Of a DNA stretch of 64,000 nucleotides, positions 28,243-37,281 are shown piece after piece. A program made the translations under genes and the position numbers. Location: assembly GCF_042650605.1 (NCBI RefSeq), contig NZ_JBHSBN010000008.1, positions 186,001-250,000 on the forward strand, in the 5' to 3' direction. The notes beneath the pieces are model-generated. The model had not been told where the DNA came from, made no database searches, and saw only the letters and a list, made by a program, of their open reading frames with translations. The stretch's first letter is position 1; every line of letters begins with the position of its first letter. This DNA is from Micromonospora_J zhanjiangensis (GTDB lineage Bacteria; Actinomycetota; Actinomycetes; Mycobacteriales; Micromonosporaceae).

Positions 28243-28866
28243 GTGGCGGAACGCGCGACCGTGGACATGTGGTTCGACCCGATCTGTCCGTGGGCCTGGC
28301 TCACCTCCCGTTGGCTGCTCGAGGTCGAGCGGGTGCGGCCGGTGGAGATCCGGTTCCACGTCATGAGCCTCTCGGTGCTCAACGAGGGGCGTGACCTGCC
28401 CGAACCGTACCGCGAACTGATGGTGACCGGCTGGGCGCCGGTCCGGATCTGCATCGCCGCCGAGCAGCAGTACGGTCCGCGGGTGCTGCGCGACCTCTAC
28501 ACGGCGCTGGGCACCCGGATCCACCCGGGCGGCGAGCAGCGCGGCCCGGAGCTGTACGCCGCCGCGCTGACCGATGCCGGCCTCGACCCGGAGCTGGCCA
28601 AGGCCGCGGTCTCCACCGACTACGACGAGGCGCTGCGGGCCAGCCACAACGCGGGGATGAAGCCGGTCGGCACCGACGTCGGCACCCCGGTCATCCACGC
28701 CCCCGGCCCGAACGGCGAACCGGTGGCGTTCTTCGGCCCGGTGGTCACCCCGGCGCCGAAGGGCGAGGCGGCCGGCCGGCTCTGGGACGGGGTGCTGCTG
28801 GTCTCCGGCACGCCGGGCTTCTACGAGTTGAAGCGCTCCCGGGAGCAGGAGCCGATCTTCGACTGA
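28243..28866 (+). CDS. DsbA-like mycothiol-dependent nitroreductase family protein
   Basis: 207 residues with a thioredoxin fold interrupted by a helical domain. The N-terminal motif WFDPICPWAW holds a single active-site cysteine in a CPWA arrangement, as in the mycobacterial Rv2466c family, whose members use mycothiol to reduce nitro compounds. GTPVIHAP supplies the conserved cis-proline. The GTG at 28243 has AAGGA seven bases upstream; the open frame further upstream is not conserved-looking. It suggests a mycothiol-producing host. Confidence 0.87.
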   Translation: MAERATVDMWFDPICPWAWLTSRWLLEVERVRPVEIRFHVMSLSVLNEGRDLPEPYRELMVTGWAPVRICIAAEQQYGPRVLRDLYTALGTRIHPGGEQRGPELYAAALTDAGLDPELAKAAVSTDYDEALRASHNAGMKPVGTDVGTPVIHAPGPNGEPVAFFGPVVTPAPKGEAAGRLWDGVLLVSGTPGFYELKRSREQEPIFD

Positions 28867-29000
28867 CGGCGCACGGCGCCGGGGCCCGGCGGCATGCCCG
28901 CCGGGCCCCGGTGTCCCGGTACGCCCGGCGCCGGTGGACAAGGGGCCGCCCGACTGGTGGACACCGGCGGGGTGTCCGTGGGCGGCGGGGCGGGCGACGG

Positions 29001-29014
29001 TAGCGTCATCGGGC
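29001..29014 (+). promoter_or_regulatory. Possible leaderless promoter (-10 TAGCGT)
   Basis: TAGCGT at 29001-29006 ends 8 bases before the ATG of the DUF1015 gene, and no ribosome site is present between them. Suggests a leaderless message. Confidence 0.35.
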
Positions 29015-30238
29015 ATGACGGTCGTGCATCCGATCACCCGGGCCTGGATCACCACCGGCGGCACCGGCGCGCAGAACTACGACGAGTTCGCCGACGACGC
29101 GGAGATCACCGCGATCATCGAGGCGCACCCGCAGAGCGCTCTCGCCATCGAGATGCCGCACCGGGCGCCGGAGAGCCTCGGCAGCTCCTTCCTCGACTCG
29201 CTGCCGGCCGCCGCGGCGCGGCTCGCCGAGGCCAAGGCCGACGGCAGTTACACGCCGGCCGAGCAGGTGGTGGTGCTCTACCGGATCAGCGCACCGGACG
29301 ACGAGCCCGGCTACGGGTTGTTCGTCCTGGTGGACACCGACCAGATCTCCACCCGCGCCGACGAGCCGGGTCTGGTGATCCGCAACGAGGACGTCTTCGT
29401 CGCCAAGGTCCGCGAGCGGGTCGCCCTGGCCGAGGCGGTCGGGCATCTGCTGTCGCCGGTGCTGCTGCTGCAGACCGGCCGGGGCGCCGAGCTGCACGAG
29501 GCGCTCGCCACGGCGACCGAGGCGGCCGGTGTGCCCGCCGCCACCGACGTCGACCAGGCCGGTCGTACCCATGCGATCTGGCTGCTCGGGCCCGGGCCGC
29601 GGCAGCGGGAACTGCTCGACCTGGCCGGCGGCGGTGAGCTGGTGGTCGCCGACGGCAACCACCGCAGCCTGGCCGCCCAGACCGGCGGACTGCCGCGCTT
29701 CCTCGCGGTGATCACCACGCCGGCCTCGGTGGCCATCCAGCCGTACAACCGGCTGATCAGCGAGCTGACCAGCACCGCCGACGAGTTGCTCGGCCGGCTC
29801 CGCGCGGCGGGGGCCGAGGTCGAGCCGGTCGACGGTCCGCCCGCCGTGCCGGCCCGGGGCGGCACGGTCCAGTTGTACGCCGCGGGCCGGACGTACCGGG
29901 TCACGCTGCCCGGTGCCGAACGGGGCGGGGTGGACAACCTCGACCACGCGCTGGTCGAGCGGGTGCTGCTGCGCGACGCCCTCGGGCTGGATCCGGGGGA
30001 CAAGCGGATCACCTACGTCGGCGGGGACTACCCGGCGAGCTGGCTGGTCGGCGAGGTCGACGCGGGCCGCGCCGAGCTGGCGATCCTGATCGCCGCGGTG
30101 ACCGTCGACGATTTCGTCGCCGTCAATCTGGCCCGGGAGAAGATGCCCCGCAAGAGCACCTGGTTCACCCCGAAGGCGCGGGGTGGGCTGGTCCTCGCCG
30201 AACTCGGCGACCGGCGGTCCGACCGCGGCGGGATGTGA
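29015..30238 (+). CDS. DUF1015 family protein
   Basis: 407 residues. The core motif VVADGNHRSLAAQ (the H-R pair typical of DUF1015) is followed by FLAVITTPASVAIQPYNRLI, both characteristic of this widespread cytoplasmic family, whose reaction is not generally established. The C-terminal part (ITYVGGDYPASWLVGEVDAG, then KMPRKSTWFTPKARGGLVLAEL) matches the conserved P-x-K-S-T-x-F-x-P-K ending. An upstream in-frame start at 28934 would add 27 unlikely residues; the ATG at 29015 follows a -10-like box. Confidence 0.85.
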   Translation: MTVVHPITRAWITTGGTGAQNYDEFADDAEITAIIEAHPQSALAIEMPHRAPESLGSSFLDSLPAAAARLAEAKADGSYTPAEQVVVLYRISAPDDEPGYGLFVLVDTDQISTRADEPGLVIRNEDVFVAKVRERVALAEAVGHLLSPVLLLQTGRGAELHEALATATEAAGVPAATDVDQAGRTHAIWLLGPGPRQRELLDLAGGGELVVADGNHRSLAAQTGGLPRFLAVITTPASVAIQPYNRLISELTSTADELLGRLRAAGAEVEPVDGPPAVPARGGTVQLYAAGRTYRVTLPGAERGGVDNLDHALVERVLLRDALGLDPGDKRITYVGGDYPASWLVGEVDAGRAELAILIAAVTVDDFVAVNLAREKMPRKSTWFTPKARGGLVLAELGDRRSDRGGM

Positions 30239-30288
30239 CCCGACCCGGCCACGTACCGGCCGGGTCGGCACCGTTTCCGACGGGCTGA

Positions 30289-30301
30289 CAGACTGCGCGT
30301 T
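30289..30301 (+). promoter_or_regulatory. Possible leaderless promoter (-10 CAGACT)
   Basis: CAGACT at 30289-30294 ends 7 bases before the rpiB ATG, with no Shine-Dalgarno sequence. Consistent with leaderless transcription. Confidence 0.3.
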
Positions 30302-30769
<468 letters not shown>

Positions 30770-30780
30770 TCCGCCGGCGG

Positions 30781-31197
30781 TCAGCGAGGAGGGCGGGGCA
30801 GGTCCTCGCGGGGCACCCAGTTGCGCCGGACCAGGACCACGTCGGCCTCGGCGGTGGCCAGGTCGCCCTCGCCGGGTCGGGCGGCGTCCCGGGCCCGGAG
30901 CGCGGCGCTCACGCTGACCTGGGACGAGCCGGAGCCGACCAGGCTGCGCAGGCCGCGTTCGGTGTCCCGGTCCTCGGCCGCCGGGCCGCCGCCGGATCGG
31001 CGCGGAACGAGCGGGTCCGGCTCCAGGTCGTGAACCTCGCTGGTCCGGGCCGGCCGCCCGTCCTCCCGCGGCCCGGGTACGGCCGACGGACCGTCCCGGC
31101 CCGAGGCGGCCCCGCCATCGGCCGGCGCGCCGGCGTTCTCGGCGGAACCCGGGTGGCCGCGCCGCAGCCGCCGACGCCGACGTTCGTGCTCGCCCAT
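30781..31197 (-). CDS. Hypothetical basic/polar protein
   Basis: 138 residues. The N terminus is strongly basic (MGEHERRRRRLRRGHPG), the middle is Gly/Ala/Pro-rich and probably disordered, and the C terminus (GDLATAEADVVLVRRNWVPREDLPRPPR) looks ordered. No catalytic motif was recognised. Codon use is normal for this genome. The ATG at 31197 lacks a ribosome site but has TACGGT 6 bases upstream, as in the leaderless genes nearby. Function unknown. Confidence 0.65.
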   Translation of the reverse strand: MGEHERRRRRLRRGHPGSAENAGAPADGGAASGRDGPSAVPGPREDGRPARTSEVHDLEPDPLVPRRSGGGPAAEDRDTERGLRSLVGSGSSQVSVSAALRARDAARPGEGDLATAEADVVLVRRNWVPREDLPRPPR

Positions 31198-31209
31198 ACT
31201 GCGACCGTA
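31198..31209 (-). promoter_or_regulatory. Possible leaderless promoter (-10 TACGGT)
   Basis: On the minus strand TACGGT ends 6 bases before the ATG of the hypothetical basic protein, with no ribosome site. Confidence 0.3.
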
Positions 31210-31347
31210 CCGGGTCCCGTCGCCCGGAGGGGGCCGGCCGGGACCGCGCGGGGCGGCGACCGGTTTGATCGGATGGTTACCCTCGATGAGGGGACCGGGC
31301 GATCGATGGGCAATCCGCCCGACCTCCGAGGGGGAGGAACAGAGGGA

Positions 31348-31875
31348 ATGGCAGCAGACCAGACGCAGCCGTGGGCCGAGCGAACCGTCGAGATGCCGCC
31401 GGAGGAGAGCGGCTTCCGTCGTGGCCGGGCCTCGGTCGGGCCGCCCCGGCAGCGCACCGAGGAGTTCCCGGCCGCACCGCACGAGCCGACCGGCACCGGC
31501 TGGCCGGACGCGGGACAGTCCCGGCCGCGGCCACCGGCCGGCAGCCAGCTGCGGCAGTTGCGCCGCGGCAGCGAGTGGAGCACCCTCGGTCTGCTCTTCT
31601 CGTTCGTCTGCTGGGGTGTCTGGGCCATCTCCTCCCGGGGCAACCTGACCAGCCCGGTGGCGGCGTTCCTGCTCACCCTGCTGGTGGCGGCCGGCCTGTT
31701 CGCGCTGTCCCGGCTGCTCGGCCGGGTGGTCCTGGAGCGGCAACTCGGCCGGGTCCGGCGCAGCGCCCGCGGCGCGCACCTGGTCGCCGGGGTGTTCCTG
31801 GTCGGTGCCGGGGTGGCCTACCTGCGGCAGACCGAGTGGGTGATCACCGCCTGGAACTGGGTGACCAGCCTCTGA
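31348..31875 (+). CDS. Hypothetical membrane protein
   Basis: About 175 residues. The first 85 are polar and Pro/Arg-rich (cytoplasmic), followed by three hydrophobic segments (TLGLLFSFVCWGVWAIS; SPVAAFLLTLLVAAGLFALSRLL; LVAGVFLVGAGVAYL). No known domain was recognised. The ATG at 31348 has AGAGGGA just before it and GGGAGGA about 12 bases upstream; earlier in-frame ATGs (31274, 31306) are possible. Its stop is one base from the stop of the opposing deacetylase. Confidence 0.68.
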   Translation: MAADQTQPWAERTVEMPPEESGFRRGRASVGPPRQRTEEFPAAPHEPTGTGWPDAGQSRPRPPAGSQLRQLRRGSEWSTLGLLFSFVCWGVWAISSRGNLTSPVAAFLLTLLVAAGLFALSRLLGRVVLERQLGRVRRSARGAHLVAGVFLVGAGVAYLRQTEWVITAWNWVTSL

Positions 31876-31876
31876 C

Positions 31877-32620
31877 TCAGGTCGGCAGGGTCGGCAGGCC
31901 GTGCTCGCGCAGCGGACCAACCTGCCAGCCGCGCCGGGCGCACTCGGCCAGCAGGTCCGGCAGGGCCGCCAGGGTGGCCCGCCAGGAGTCCGGCGCCGAG
32001 GTGCAGTCGGAGTCGTGCAGCAGCACCGTGCCGCCGCCGGCCAGCCCTCGGCGTACGGTGTCGAACACCGACCGGGGGGTCGAGTCCCGGGTCCAGTCCC
32101 GGCCCCAGCAGGTCCACAGCACCGGGATCAGCTCCAACCGCCGGGCGGCCAGCAGGGCCGGTGCGGTGAGGATCCCGTACGGCGGGCGGAAGAACCGCGG
32201 GGTCGTGCCGGTCGCGGCGGCCACCAGGTCCCGGGTCCGGGCCAGTTCCCGGTACGTCGCCCAGGGGCCCAGCCGCAGCAGGTTCCGGTGGGTCCAGCCG
32301 TGCACCGCGACCTCGTGCCCGGCCGCCACCAGCTCGCCGCCGAGCCCCGGCGCCCGGGCCAGCATCGAGCCGACCAGGAAGAACGTGGCCCGTACCCGGT
32401 GCGCGGCCAGCACCTCCAGGAACCGCGGGGTGGACACCGGGTCGGGACCGTCGTCGAAGGTCAGCGCCACCCGGCCGGGATCGCCAACCCCACTGAACTC
32501 CGGAAACAGTCGCAGTCGTACGGCGGGCAGCGCGGTCACCGACGGCAGGGCGTGCCCCAGCAGGGCGGCGCCCAGCGCGCCACCGACCGCGCGGGGGGAC
32601 GGGGTACGCCACGGCCTCAT
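31877..32620 (-). CDS. Polysaccharide deacetylase family protein (CE4/NodB)
   Basis: 247 residues. A hydrophobic N-terminal stretch (GGALGAALLGHALP) may be a signal or anchor. The NodB domain has all the expected metal and catalytic motifs: TFDDGPD (catalytic and metal Asp), HGWTHRN (two metal His), RFFRPPYG, and the late LLHDSD histidine. The family removes acetyl groups from N-acetylated sugars such as chitin or peptidoglycan. Location near a PAP2 phosphatase suggests a cell-envelope role, but that is only context. Confidence 0.88.
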   Translation of the reverse strand: MRPWRTPSPRAVGGALGAALLGHALPSVTALPAVRLRLFPEFSGVGDPGRVALTFDDGPDPVSTPRFLEVLAAHRVRATFFLVGSMLARAPGLGGELVAAGHEVAVHGWTHRNLLRLGPWATYRELARTRDLVAAATGTTPRFFRPPYGILTAPALLAARRLELIPVLWTCWGRDWTRDSTPRSVFDTVRRGLAGGGTVLLHDSDCTSAPDSWRATLAALPDLLAECARRGWQVGPLREHGLPTLPT

Positions 32621-32750
32621 CCGGCCTCATTACCCCGTTGACGGTGTTTCATCCGTCATTGCGGCGGTATCGACCGGTGTCGGCTGAGGGTTCGCTGGAC
32701 ATGGCGCCGATTTCCGGCCGCCGGCCCGCCCGCCGAGCGAGGCTGGCTGG

Positions 32751-33305
32751 GTGAACTACCACCTGTTCCAACTGATCAACGGCCAGGCGGGCCGGCTGGA
32801 CCCGCTCGACGACGTACTGGAATGGTCGGCGACCTGGGTGATCGTGCTGATGGCGGCGGTCGCCCTGGTGCCGGCCGTGCGGGTGGCCCGGGCCGGTCGC
32901 ACCGCCGCCCTGGTCCGGGTCGCGGCGGCGCTGCTGCTCGCCTTCGCCGGGGGCCAACTGGTCGCCCACCTCAACCACGAGGTCCGGCCGTTCCAGACGC
33001 ACGCCGTGCACCAGCTCATCCCGCACGCCCCCGGCGGCTCGTTGCCCAGCGACCATGCCACGGCCGGGTTCGCCCTGGCCTTCGCGGTCGGCGTGTTTCT
33101 CTCGGTCCGGTGGGGGGTAGCCCTGACGGTGCTGGCGGCGCTGCTCGGGTTCGCCCGGGTCTGGGACGGGGTGCACTACCCGCTGGACATCGCCGTCGGC
33201 GCGGCGATCGGTGCGGTCGCCGTCACGGTCGTCCTGCTCGTCGACCGGTTGGTGGCGCGGACGACCGGCCGACCGGCGGGCGGGAACCCGGCCCTGACGG
33301 GATGA
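32751..33305 (+). CDS. PAP2 superfamily membrane phosphatase
   Basis: 184 residues with about five membrane helices. The phosphatase signature is split as usual: HLNHEVRPF (motif 1 region), GGSLPSDHATAG (motif 2, catalytic His) and ARVWDGVHYPLDI (motif 3, catalytic His). The layout and size match undecaprenyl-pyrophosphate phosphatases of the BcrC type, which recycle the peptidoglycan lipid carrier, though lipid phosphate phosphatases of other specificity are similar. GTG start at 32751. Confidence 0.88.
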   Translation: MNYHLFQLINGQAGRLDPLDDVLEWSATWVIVLMAAVALVPAVRVARAGRTAALVRVAAALLLAFAGGQLVAHLNHEVRPFQTHAVHQLIPHAPGGSLPSDHATAGFALAFAVGVFLSVRWGVALTVLAALLGFARVWDGVHYPLDIAVGAAIGAVAVTVVLLVDRLVARTTGRPAGGNPALTG

Positions 33306-33664
33306 TCCGTGCCGGTGGTCGTCCGCCGACCCCGACCGCACACCCCTGCGAGGCCACGTGAAGTTCCTCGTGCCGGTGGTGCCGATCGCGGTGGAGCTGC
33401 TGCGCGGGCGCCGCCGCCGTCGCGCGGCCGGACCCGACCCGTCACCCACCGTCGAGCCCGCCCGGCCGATGCCGGCGGAATGAGCCGCCGGCACCGCGTC
33501 CGGCGCGGTGACATTGACCGAACGAATGATTCCTCCGGTTCAATCCGTCGGCACAAATTTGGCTCAAGAAATTGCGGGAGAACTTTATTTCTGGATCGGC
33601 CCGTGGGATTGGGCGAGCCATCCCCCGGTGATCCAAGATAGGTTCGACGAACGGGGAAGACCGG
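33306..33664. other. Intergenic region before gnd
   Basis: 359 bases between the PAP2 gene and gnd. It holds one possible 41-codon gene (33358-33483). The remaining 180 bases are unusually A/T-rich and contain TTGACC at 33513-33518, so they probably include the gnd promoter; a matching -10 was not certain. Confidence 0.45.
33358..33483 (+). CDS. Possible 41-residue basic peptide
   Basis: GTG start with GAGG five bases upstream. The peptide has a hydrophobic N terminus (MKFLVPVVPIAVELL), a run of Arg (RGRRRRR) and a Pro/Ala-rich tail, with GC-rich third positions like real genes here. Too short to be certain; no family recognised. Confidence 0.35.
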   Translation: MKFLVPVVPIAVELLRGRRRRRAAGPDPSPTVEPARPMPAE

Positions 33665-35161
33665 ATGGCGTCGGACGAGCATGAGGCAGGCGGCACGATG
33701 ACTGGACAGACGACGGAGGCACGGGGCACGGCGCAGATCGGGGTGACCGGGCTCGCCGTGATGGGGCGGAACCTGGCCCGCAACCTCGCCCACCACGGGT
33801 ACGCGGTGGCGGTGCACAACCGCAGCCCGGAGCGGACCCGCAAGCTGGTCGCCGAGCACGGCACCGAGGGCACCTTCGTACCGAGCGAGTCGCTGGAGGA
33901 CTTCGTGGCCTCGCTGGAGCGGCCCCGGGCGGTCATCGTGATGGTGAAGGCCGGTGCGCCCACCGACGCCGTCATCGACGAACTGGTGCCGCTGCTGGAG
34001 GCCGGCGACATCGTGGTCGACGCGGGCAACGCCCACTACGCCGACACCCGGCGCCGGGAGGAGCGGCTGCGCGAGGTGGGCCTGCACTTCGTCGGGACCG
34101 GGGTGTCCGGCGGTGAGGAGGGCGCGCTGCGCGGGCCGAGCATCATGCCGGGCGGCTCCGCCGAGTCGTACGCCAAGCTCGGGCCGATCTTCGAGTCGAT
34201 CGCGGCCCGGGTCGACGACACGCCCTGCTGCGTCCACGTCGGGCCGGACGGCGCCGGACACTTCGTCAAGATGGTGCACAACGGCATCGAGTACGCCGAC
34301 ATGCAGCTCATCGCCGAGGCGTACGACCTGCTGCGGGCGGGGCTGTCCGCGTCGCCGGCCGAGATCGCGGAGATCTTCCGGGACTGGAACTCCACCGACC
34401 TGGAGTCGTTCCTGATCGAGATCACCGCCGAGGTGCTGGCACACACGGACGCGAACACCGGCAAGGCGTTCGTCGACGTCGTGGTCGACCAGGCGGAGCA
34501 GAAGGGCACCGGTCGGTGGACCGTGCAGAGCGCGCTCGACCTGGGCATCCCGATCACCGGCATCGCCGAGGCGACCTTCGCCCGTTCGCTGTCCGGGCAC
34601 GCCGACCAGCGGGCGGTGGCCCGTCGGACGTTCGCCGACGCCGCCGGTGACCCGGACTGGCGGATCGACGACCGGGACGGCTTCATCGAGGACGTCCGCA
34701 AGGCGCTGTTCGCCTCGAAGATCGTGGCCTACGCCCAGGGCTTCGACCACATCCAGGCCGGCAGCCTGGAGTACGACTGGACGATCGACCGGGGCGCGGT
34801 GGCCACCATCTGGCGTGGTGGGTGCATCATCCGGGCCCGGTTCCTGGACCGGATCCGGGAGGCCTACGACGAGCAGCCCGACCTGAAGTCGCTGCTGGTC
34901 GCACCATACTTCGCCAAGGCCGTCACGGACGGGGTGCCGAGCTGGCGGCGGGTGGTGGCCGACGCGGCCCGGGTCGGCGTGCCGACCCCGGCGTTCTCCT
35001 CGTCGCTGGCCTACTTCGACGCGCTGCGCACCGAGCGGCTGCCGGCCGCCCTGATCCAGGGGCTGCGGGACAACTTCGGCGCGCACACCTACCGGCGGGT
35101 GGACGCCGACGGTGCCTTCCACACCGAGTGGGCGGGTGACCGGACCGAGTCCCCCGCCTGA
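33665..35161 (+). CDS. gnd: 6-phosphogluconate dehydrogenase (NADP-dependent, decarboxylating)
   Basis: 498 residues, the long form of the enzyme. It oxidises 6-phosphogluconate to ribulose-5-phosphate, CO2 and NADPH. It shows the Rossmann motif GLAVMGRNLARNLA with HNRS for NADP, DAGNAHYADTRRR, GVSGGEEGALRGPSIMPGG, and the catalytic KMVHNGIEYADMQL. It supplies the substrate of RpiB, encoded 3 kb upstream. The ATG at 33665 has GGGGAAG upstream; an in-frame ATG at 33698 is possible. A strong terminator follows. Confidence 0.96.
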   Translation: MASDEHEAGGTMTGQTTEARGTAQIGVTGLAVMGRNLARNLAHHGYAVAVHNRSPERTRKLVAEHGTEGTFVPSESLEDFVASLERPRAVIVMVKAGAPTDAVIDELVPLLEAGDIVVDAGNAHYADTRRREERLREVGLHFVGTGVSGGEEGALRGPSIMPGGSAESYAKLGPIFESIAARVDDTPCCVHVGPDGAGHFVKMVHNGIEYADMQLIAEAYDLLRAGLSASPAEIAEIFRDWNSTDLESFLIEITAEVLAHTDANTGKAFVDVVVDQAEQKGTGRWTVQSALDLGIPITGIAEATFARSLSGHADQRAVARRTFADAAGDPDWRIDDRDGFIEDVRKALFASKIVAYAQGFDHIQAGSLEYDWTIDRGAVATIWRGGCIIRARFLDRIREAYDEQPDLKSLLVAPYFAKAVTDGVPSWRRVVADAARVGVPTPAFSSSLAYFDALRTERLPAALIQGLRDNFGAHTYRRVDADGAFHTEWAGDRTESPA

Positions 35162-35214
35162 TCCGGCGGGCTCCCCCCGGGCGGTGTGAGCCGTCCAGAT
35201 TGGAATCGCTCCCA

Positions 35215-35249
35215 CGGGCGCCGGCGACATCGCCGGCGCCCGATCTCTT
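35215..35249 (+). terminator. Intrinsic terminator after gnd
   Basis: A perfect 12-base GC stem (35215-35226 with 35231-35242) and a 4-base loop ACAT are followed by the T-rich tail ATCTCTTT. This separates gnd from the ESX island. Confidence 0.85.
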
Positions 35250-35335
35250 TCGCCGCCGCGACTACGACCGGTTTTCCGCCGATCACGGGCGATAATTTGC
35301 AATGACAAGTATCGGTGGGTACCGGGTAGCCCGGC

Positions 35336-35363
35336 TTGACGAAGCGCGCTACCTTCATATTGC
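35336..35363 (+). promoter_or_regulatory. Candidate promoter of the ESX island
   Basis: TTGACG (35336-35341) and TATTGC (35358-35363) are 16 bases apart in an A/T-rich pocket about 85 bases before the first WXG100 gene. A second -10-like GATAAT lies at 35291-35296. This is the only obvious promoter-like region ahead of the 28-kb same-strand gene run. Confidence 0.4.
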
Positions 35364-35448
35364 GAGATACGGCGGGCGAGGATTCGCGCGCCTCAAGGGG
35401 AGGCTCCCAGACGCGGGGGGCACGACAGAGGGACGGGGTGAATCCACC

Positions 35449-35808
35449 TTGACGGATACTCCAGGCATGGGCCAGGTACATGCCACCCAGGCACAGCTGA
35501 ACAAGATGGCGCAGACGTGCGAGGACACCGGGCACGACATCGCCCGGGGCATGGCGAGCCTGCTCGACCGGATCGTTGGCCTGAGCGGCGCCGGCATGCG
35601 CGGCAACGCCAACAACGCGCTGCAGAGCGTCTCCGGCGAACTCAACCACGGGCTCACCACCGTGCTGAACGCGTTGGACGAGCTGGCTGGCAAGATCAGT
35701 GACGCCTCGACCCAGTACGGCGTGCACGACGACGACGCGGCGCAGGAGATCCGGTCGGCCGCGGCGGCCACCCACAACAGCAGCGTCATCAGCGCGCTGC
35801 GCGGCTGA
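35449..35808 (+). CDS. WXG100/ESX family protein lacking the W residue, with YxxxD signal
   Basis: About 119 residues, two long helices with a turn near residues 46-52. At the turn the usual W-x-G reads M50-R-G52. Near the C terminus, Y-G-V-H-D fits the YxxxD/E secretion signal of type VII substrates. Length and Ala/Gln-rich helices match EsxB/CFP-10-like partners. The start is uncertain: TTG at 35449 lies about 8 bases after GGACGGGG, and ATG at 35467 is the alternative. Followed 43 bases later by a second WXG100 gene, the standard arrangement for a secreted heterodimer. Confidence 0.78.
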   Translation: MTDTPGMGQVHATQAQLNKMAQTCEDTGHDIARGMASLLDRIVGLSGAGMRGNANNALQSVSGELNHGLTTVLNALDELAGKISDASTQYGVHDDDAAQEIRSAAAATHNSSVISALRG

Positions 35809-35851
35809 GACTCCGAACCGGTAGCCGAGACCCGCGAAAGGCGACAAGTCA

Positions 35852-36145
35852 ATGAGTAGCGACGGAATTACCTACAACTTCGGTGCCATCACCGACGTGG
35901 CCGGCGCCATCACCAGCTTCCAGGGGCAGATGGACCAGCAACTGCAGGACCTCTACACCCAGTTCACCACGCTCTTCGCCAGCGACTGGCAGGGTGCCGC
36001 CGGCCAGGCCTGCGACGAGGCGCGGACCAAGTGGAACCAGGGCGCCACCGAGATCAAGCAGGCGCTGGCGACGCTCGGCACCAAGCTGGCCGCCGCCTCG
36101 GACGGCATGCACGCCACCGACGGCCGGATCGCCGCCGGCATGTGA
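35852..36145 (+). CDS. WXG100 family ESX protein
   Basis: 97 residues, the canonical size. The helix-turn-helix has the motif W46-Q-G48 in SDWQGAAGQACDEAR. No YxxxD/E follows at the C terminus, so it would rely on its partner for export. ATG start with AAAGGCGAC about nine bases upstream. Paired with the preceding gene as a likely heterodimer, acting as a secreted complex or as adaptor for the large proteins downstream. Confidence 0.9.
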   Translation: MSSDGITYNFGAITDVAGAITSFQGQMDQQLQDLYTQFTTLFASDWQGAAGQACDEARTKWNQGATEIKQALATLGTKLAAASDGMHATDGRIAAGM

Positions 36146-36275
36146 TTCACCGCGGGTGGTGCCGGCGCGCGTCGATCGCGGACCGCCGGCACCATCCGCG
36201 TCGTGTCCCGCCGCGGGACACGGACGGTTGGTAAGAGGCTCGACGCCGGGGGCGGCGACCACGGGGGAGGACAGC

Positions 36276-37274
36276 GTGGGTATTCCGAGGGACGACACCG
36301 GGGGCGGTTCCGGCAGCGGTGCAAAGCCGTACGAGTCCTTCGCGGGCGGCGACGTCAACGTCAACATCACCGACATGGGCGCGTACTACAAGGAGATGCT
36401 GGACATCCAGATGGACGCCTCCGGGCCGGCCAAGATGGAGGTCGCGGATCTCGCCCAGTTGATCCGGAGCAGCTTCCTGACGCCACCGGCCGGCGGGGCC
36501 GGCGTCCTACCCGAGGGCGCGCAGCTGGCCCGGCTCATGACGCAGCGGCAGAGCGACTTCAGCCATTTCATGACCGACGTGCTCAACGGCGTCCGCAACA
36601 TCGGGTCCGCGGCGGTGGTGATCGCCCAGACGTACAACGACACCGACTTCCACTCCGGCGCGGACGTGAACACGATCGCCTTCGCCTTCTCCGACCCGGG
36701 CGCCAAGCCCCCGAAGGGGTTCGGCAAGTACGAGACTTACGCCGAGTACGAGCAGCGGATGCGGGAGCAGGCCGGGCAGAACGCGATGGCGCTGACCGGT
36801 GACAACAGCCTGGCGACCTCGTCCTACAGCCCGTTCGGTGGGATGACGGTCTACAACTTCTCGGACGGCTCGTCCAAGCAGGTGGTGACCGTCTCGTACG
36901 GCAACGGCCAGACCAAGACCGAGACGACCGTCTACGGTCCCGGTGGCAAGCTCCTGTACCGCGAGAGCCAGGAGGTCCAGGGCCAGAACCGGACCGTCAC
37001 CAGCACCACCTACGACGGCGACAAGGGCAGCGGCACCCGGTCCACCACGAAGACCAACACCGCCGACGACGGCACCATCACGGTGAAGAACCAGACGGCC
37101 ACGGTGGACTCCGACGGCAAGGCCACGCACACGGATCCGGAACACACCACCACCGTCAAGACCGGGCAGCACCGCTCCGGTGAGCAGGAGCAGGGCCCGG
37201 TCGAGAGCGCGGTGAACAAGCTCGGCACCCAGGGCACGAAGGACGGCATCAAGCAGTACGGCATCGGATACTGA
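36276..37274 (+). CDS. ESX-island hypothetical protein with Thr-rich repetitive C terminus
   Basis: 332 residues. Residues 30-150 are helical (MGAYYKEMLDIQMDASGPAKMEVADLAQLI, then MTQRQSDFSHFMTDVLNGVRNIGSAAVVIAQTYND) and could be a WXG-like bundle, though no W-x-G is seen. From about residue 185 the chain is made of short beta-type repeats rich in Thr, Gly and Lys (GGMTVYNFSDGSSKQVVTVSYGNGQTKTETTVYGPGG), like RHS/YD-type or fibre segments. GTG at 36276 has GGGGGAGG five bases upstream. No signal peptide, so any export would be through the ESX machinery. Confidence 0.78.
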   Translation: MGIPRDDTGGGSGSGAKPYESFAGGDVNVNITDMGAYYKEMLDIQMDASGPAKMEVADLAQLIRSSFLTPPAGGAGVLPEGAQLARLMTQRQSDFSHFMTDVLNGVRNIGSAAVVIAQTYNDTDFHSGADVNTIAFAFSDPGAKPPKGFGKYETYAEYEQRMREQAGQNAMALTGDNSLATSSYSPFGGMTVYNFSDGSSKQVVTVSYGNGQTKTETTVYGPGGKLLYRESQEVQGQNRTVTSTTYDGDKGSGTRSTTKTNTADDGTITVKNQTATVDSDGKATHTDPEHTTTVKTGQHRSGEQEQGPVESAVNKLGTQGTKDGIKQYGIGY

Positions 37275-37281
37275 GGGCGTC

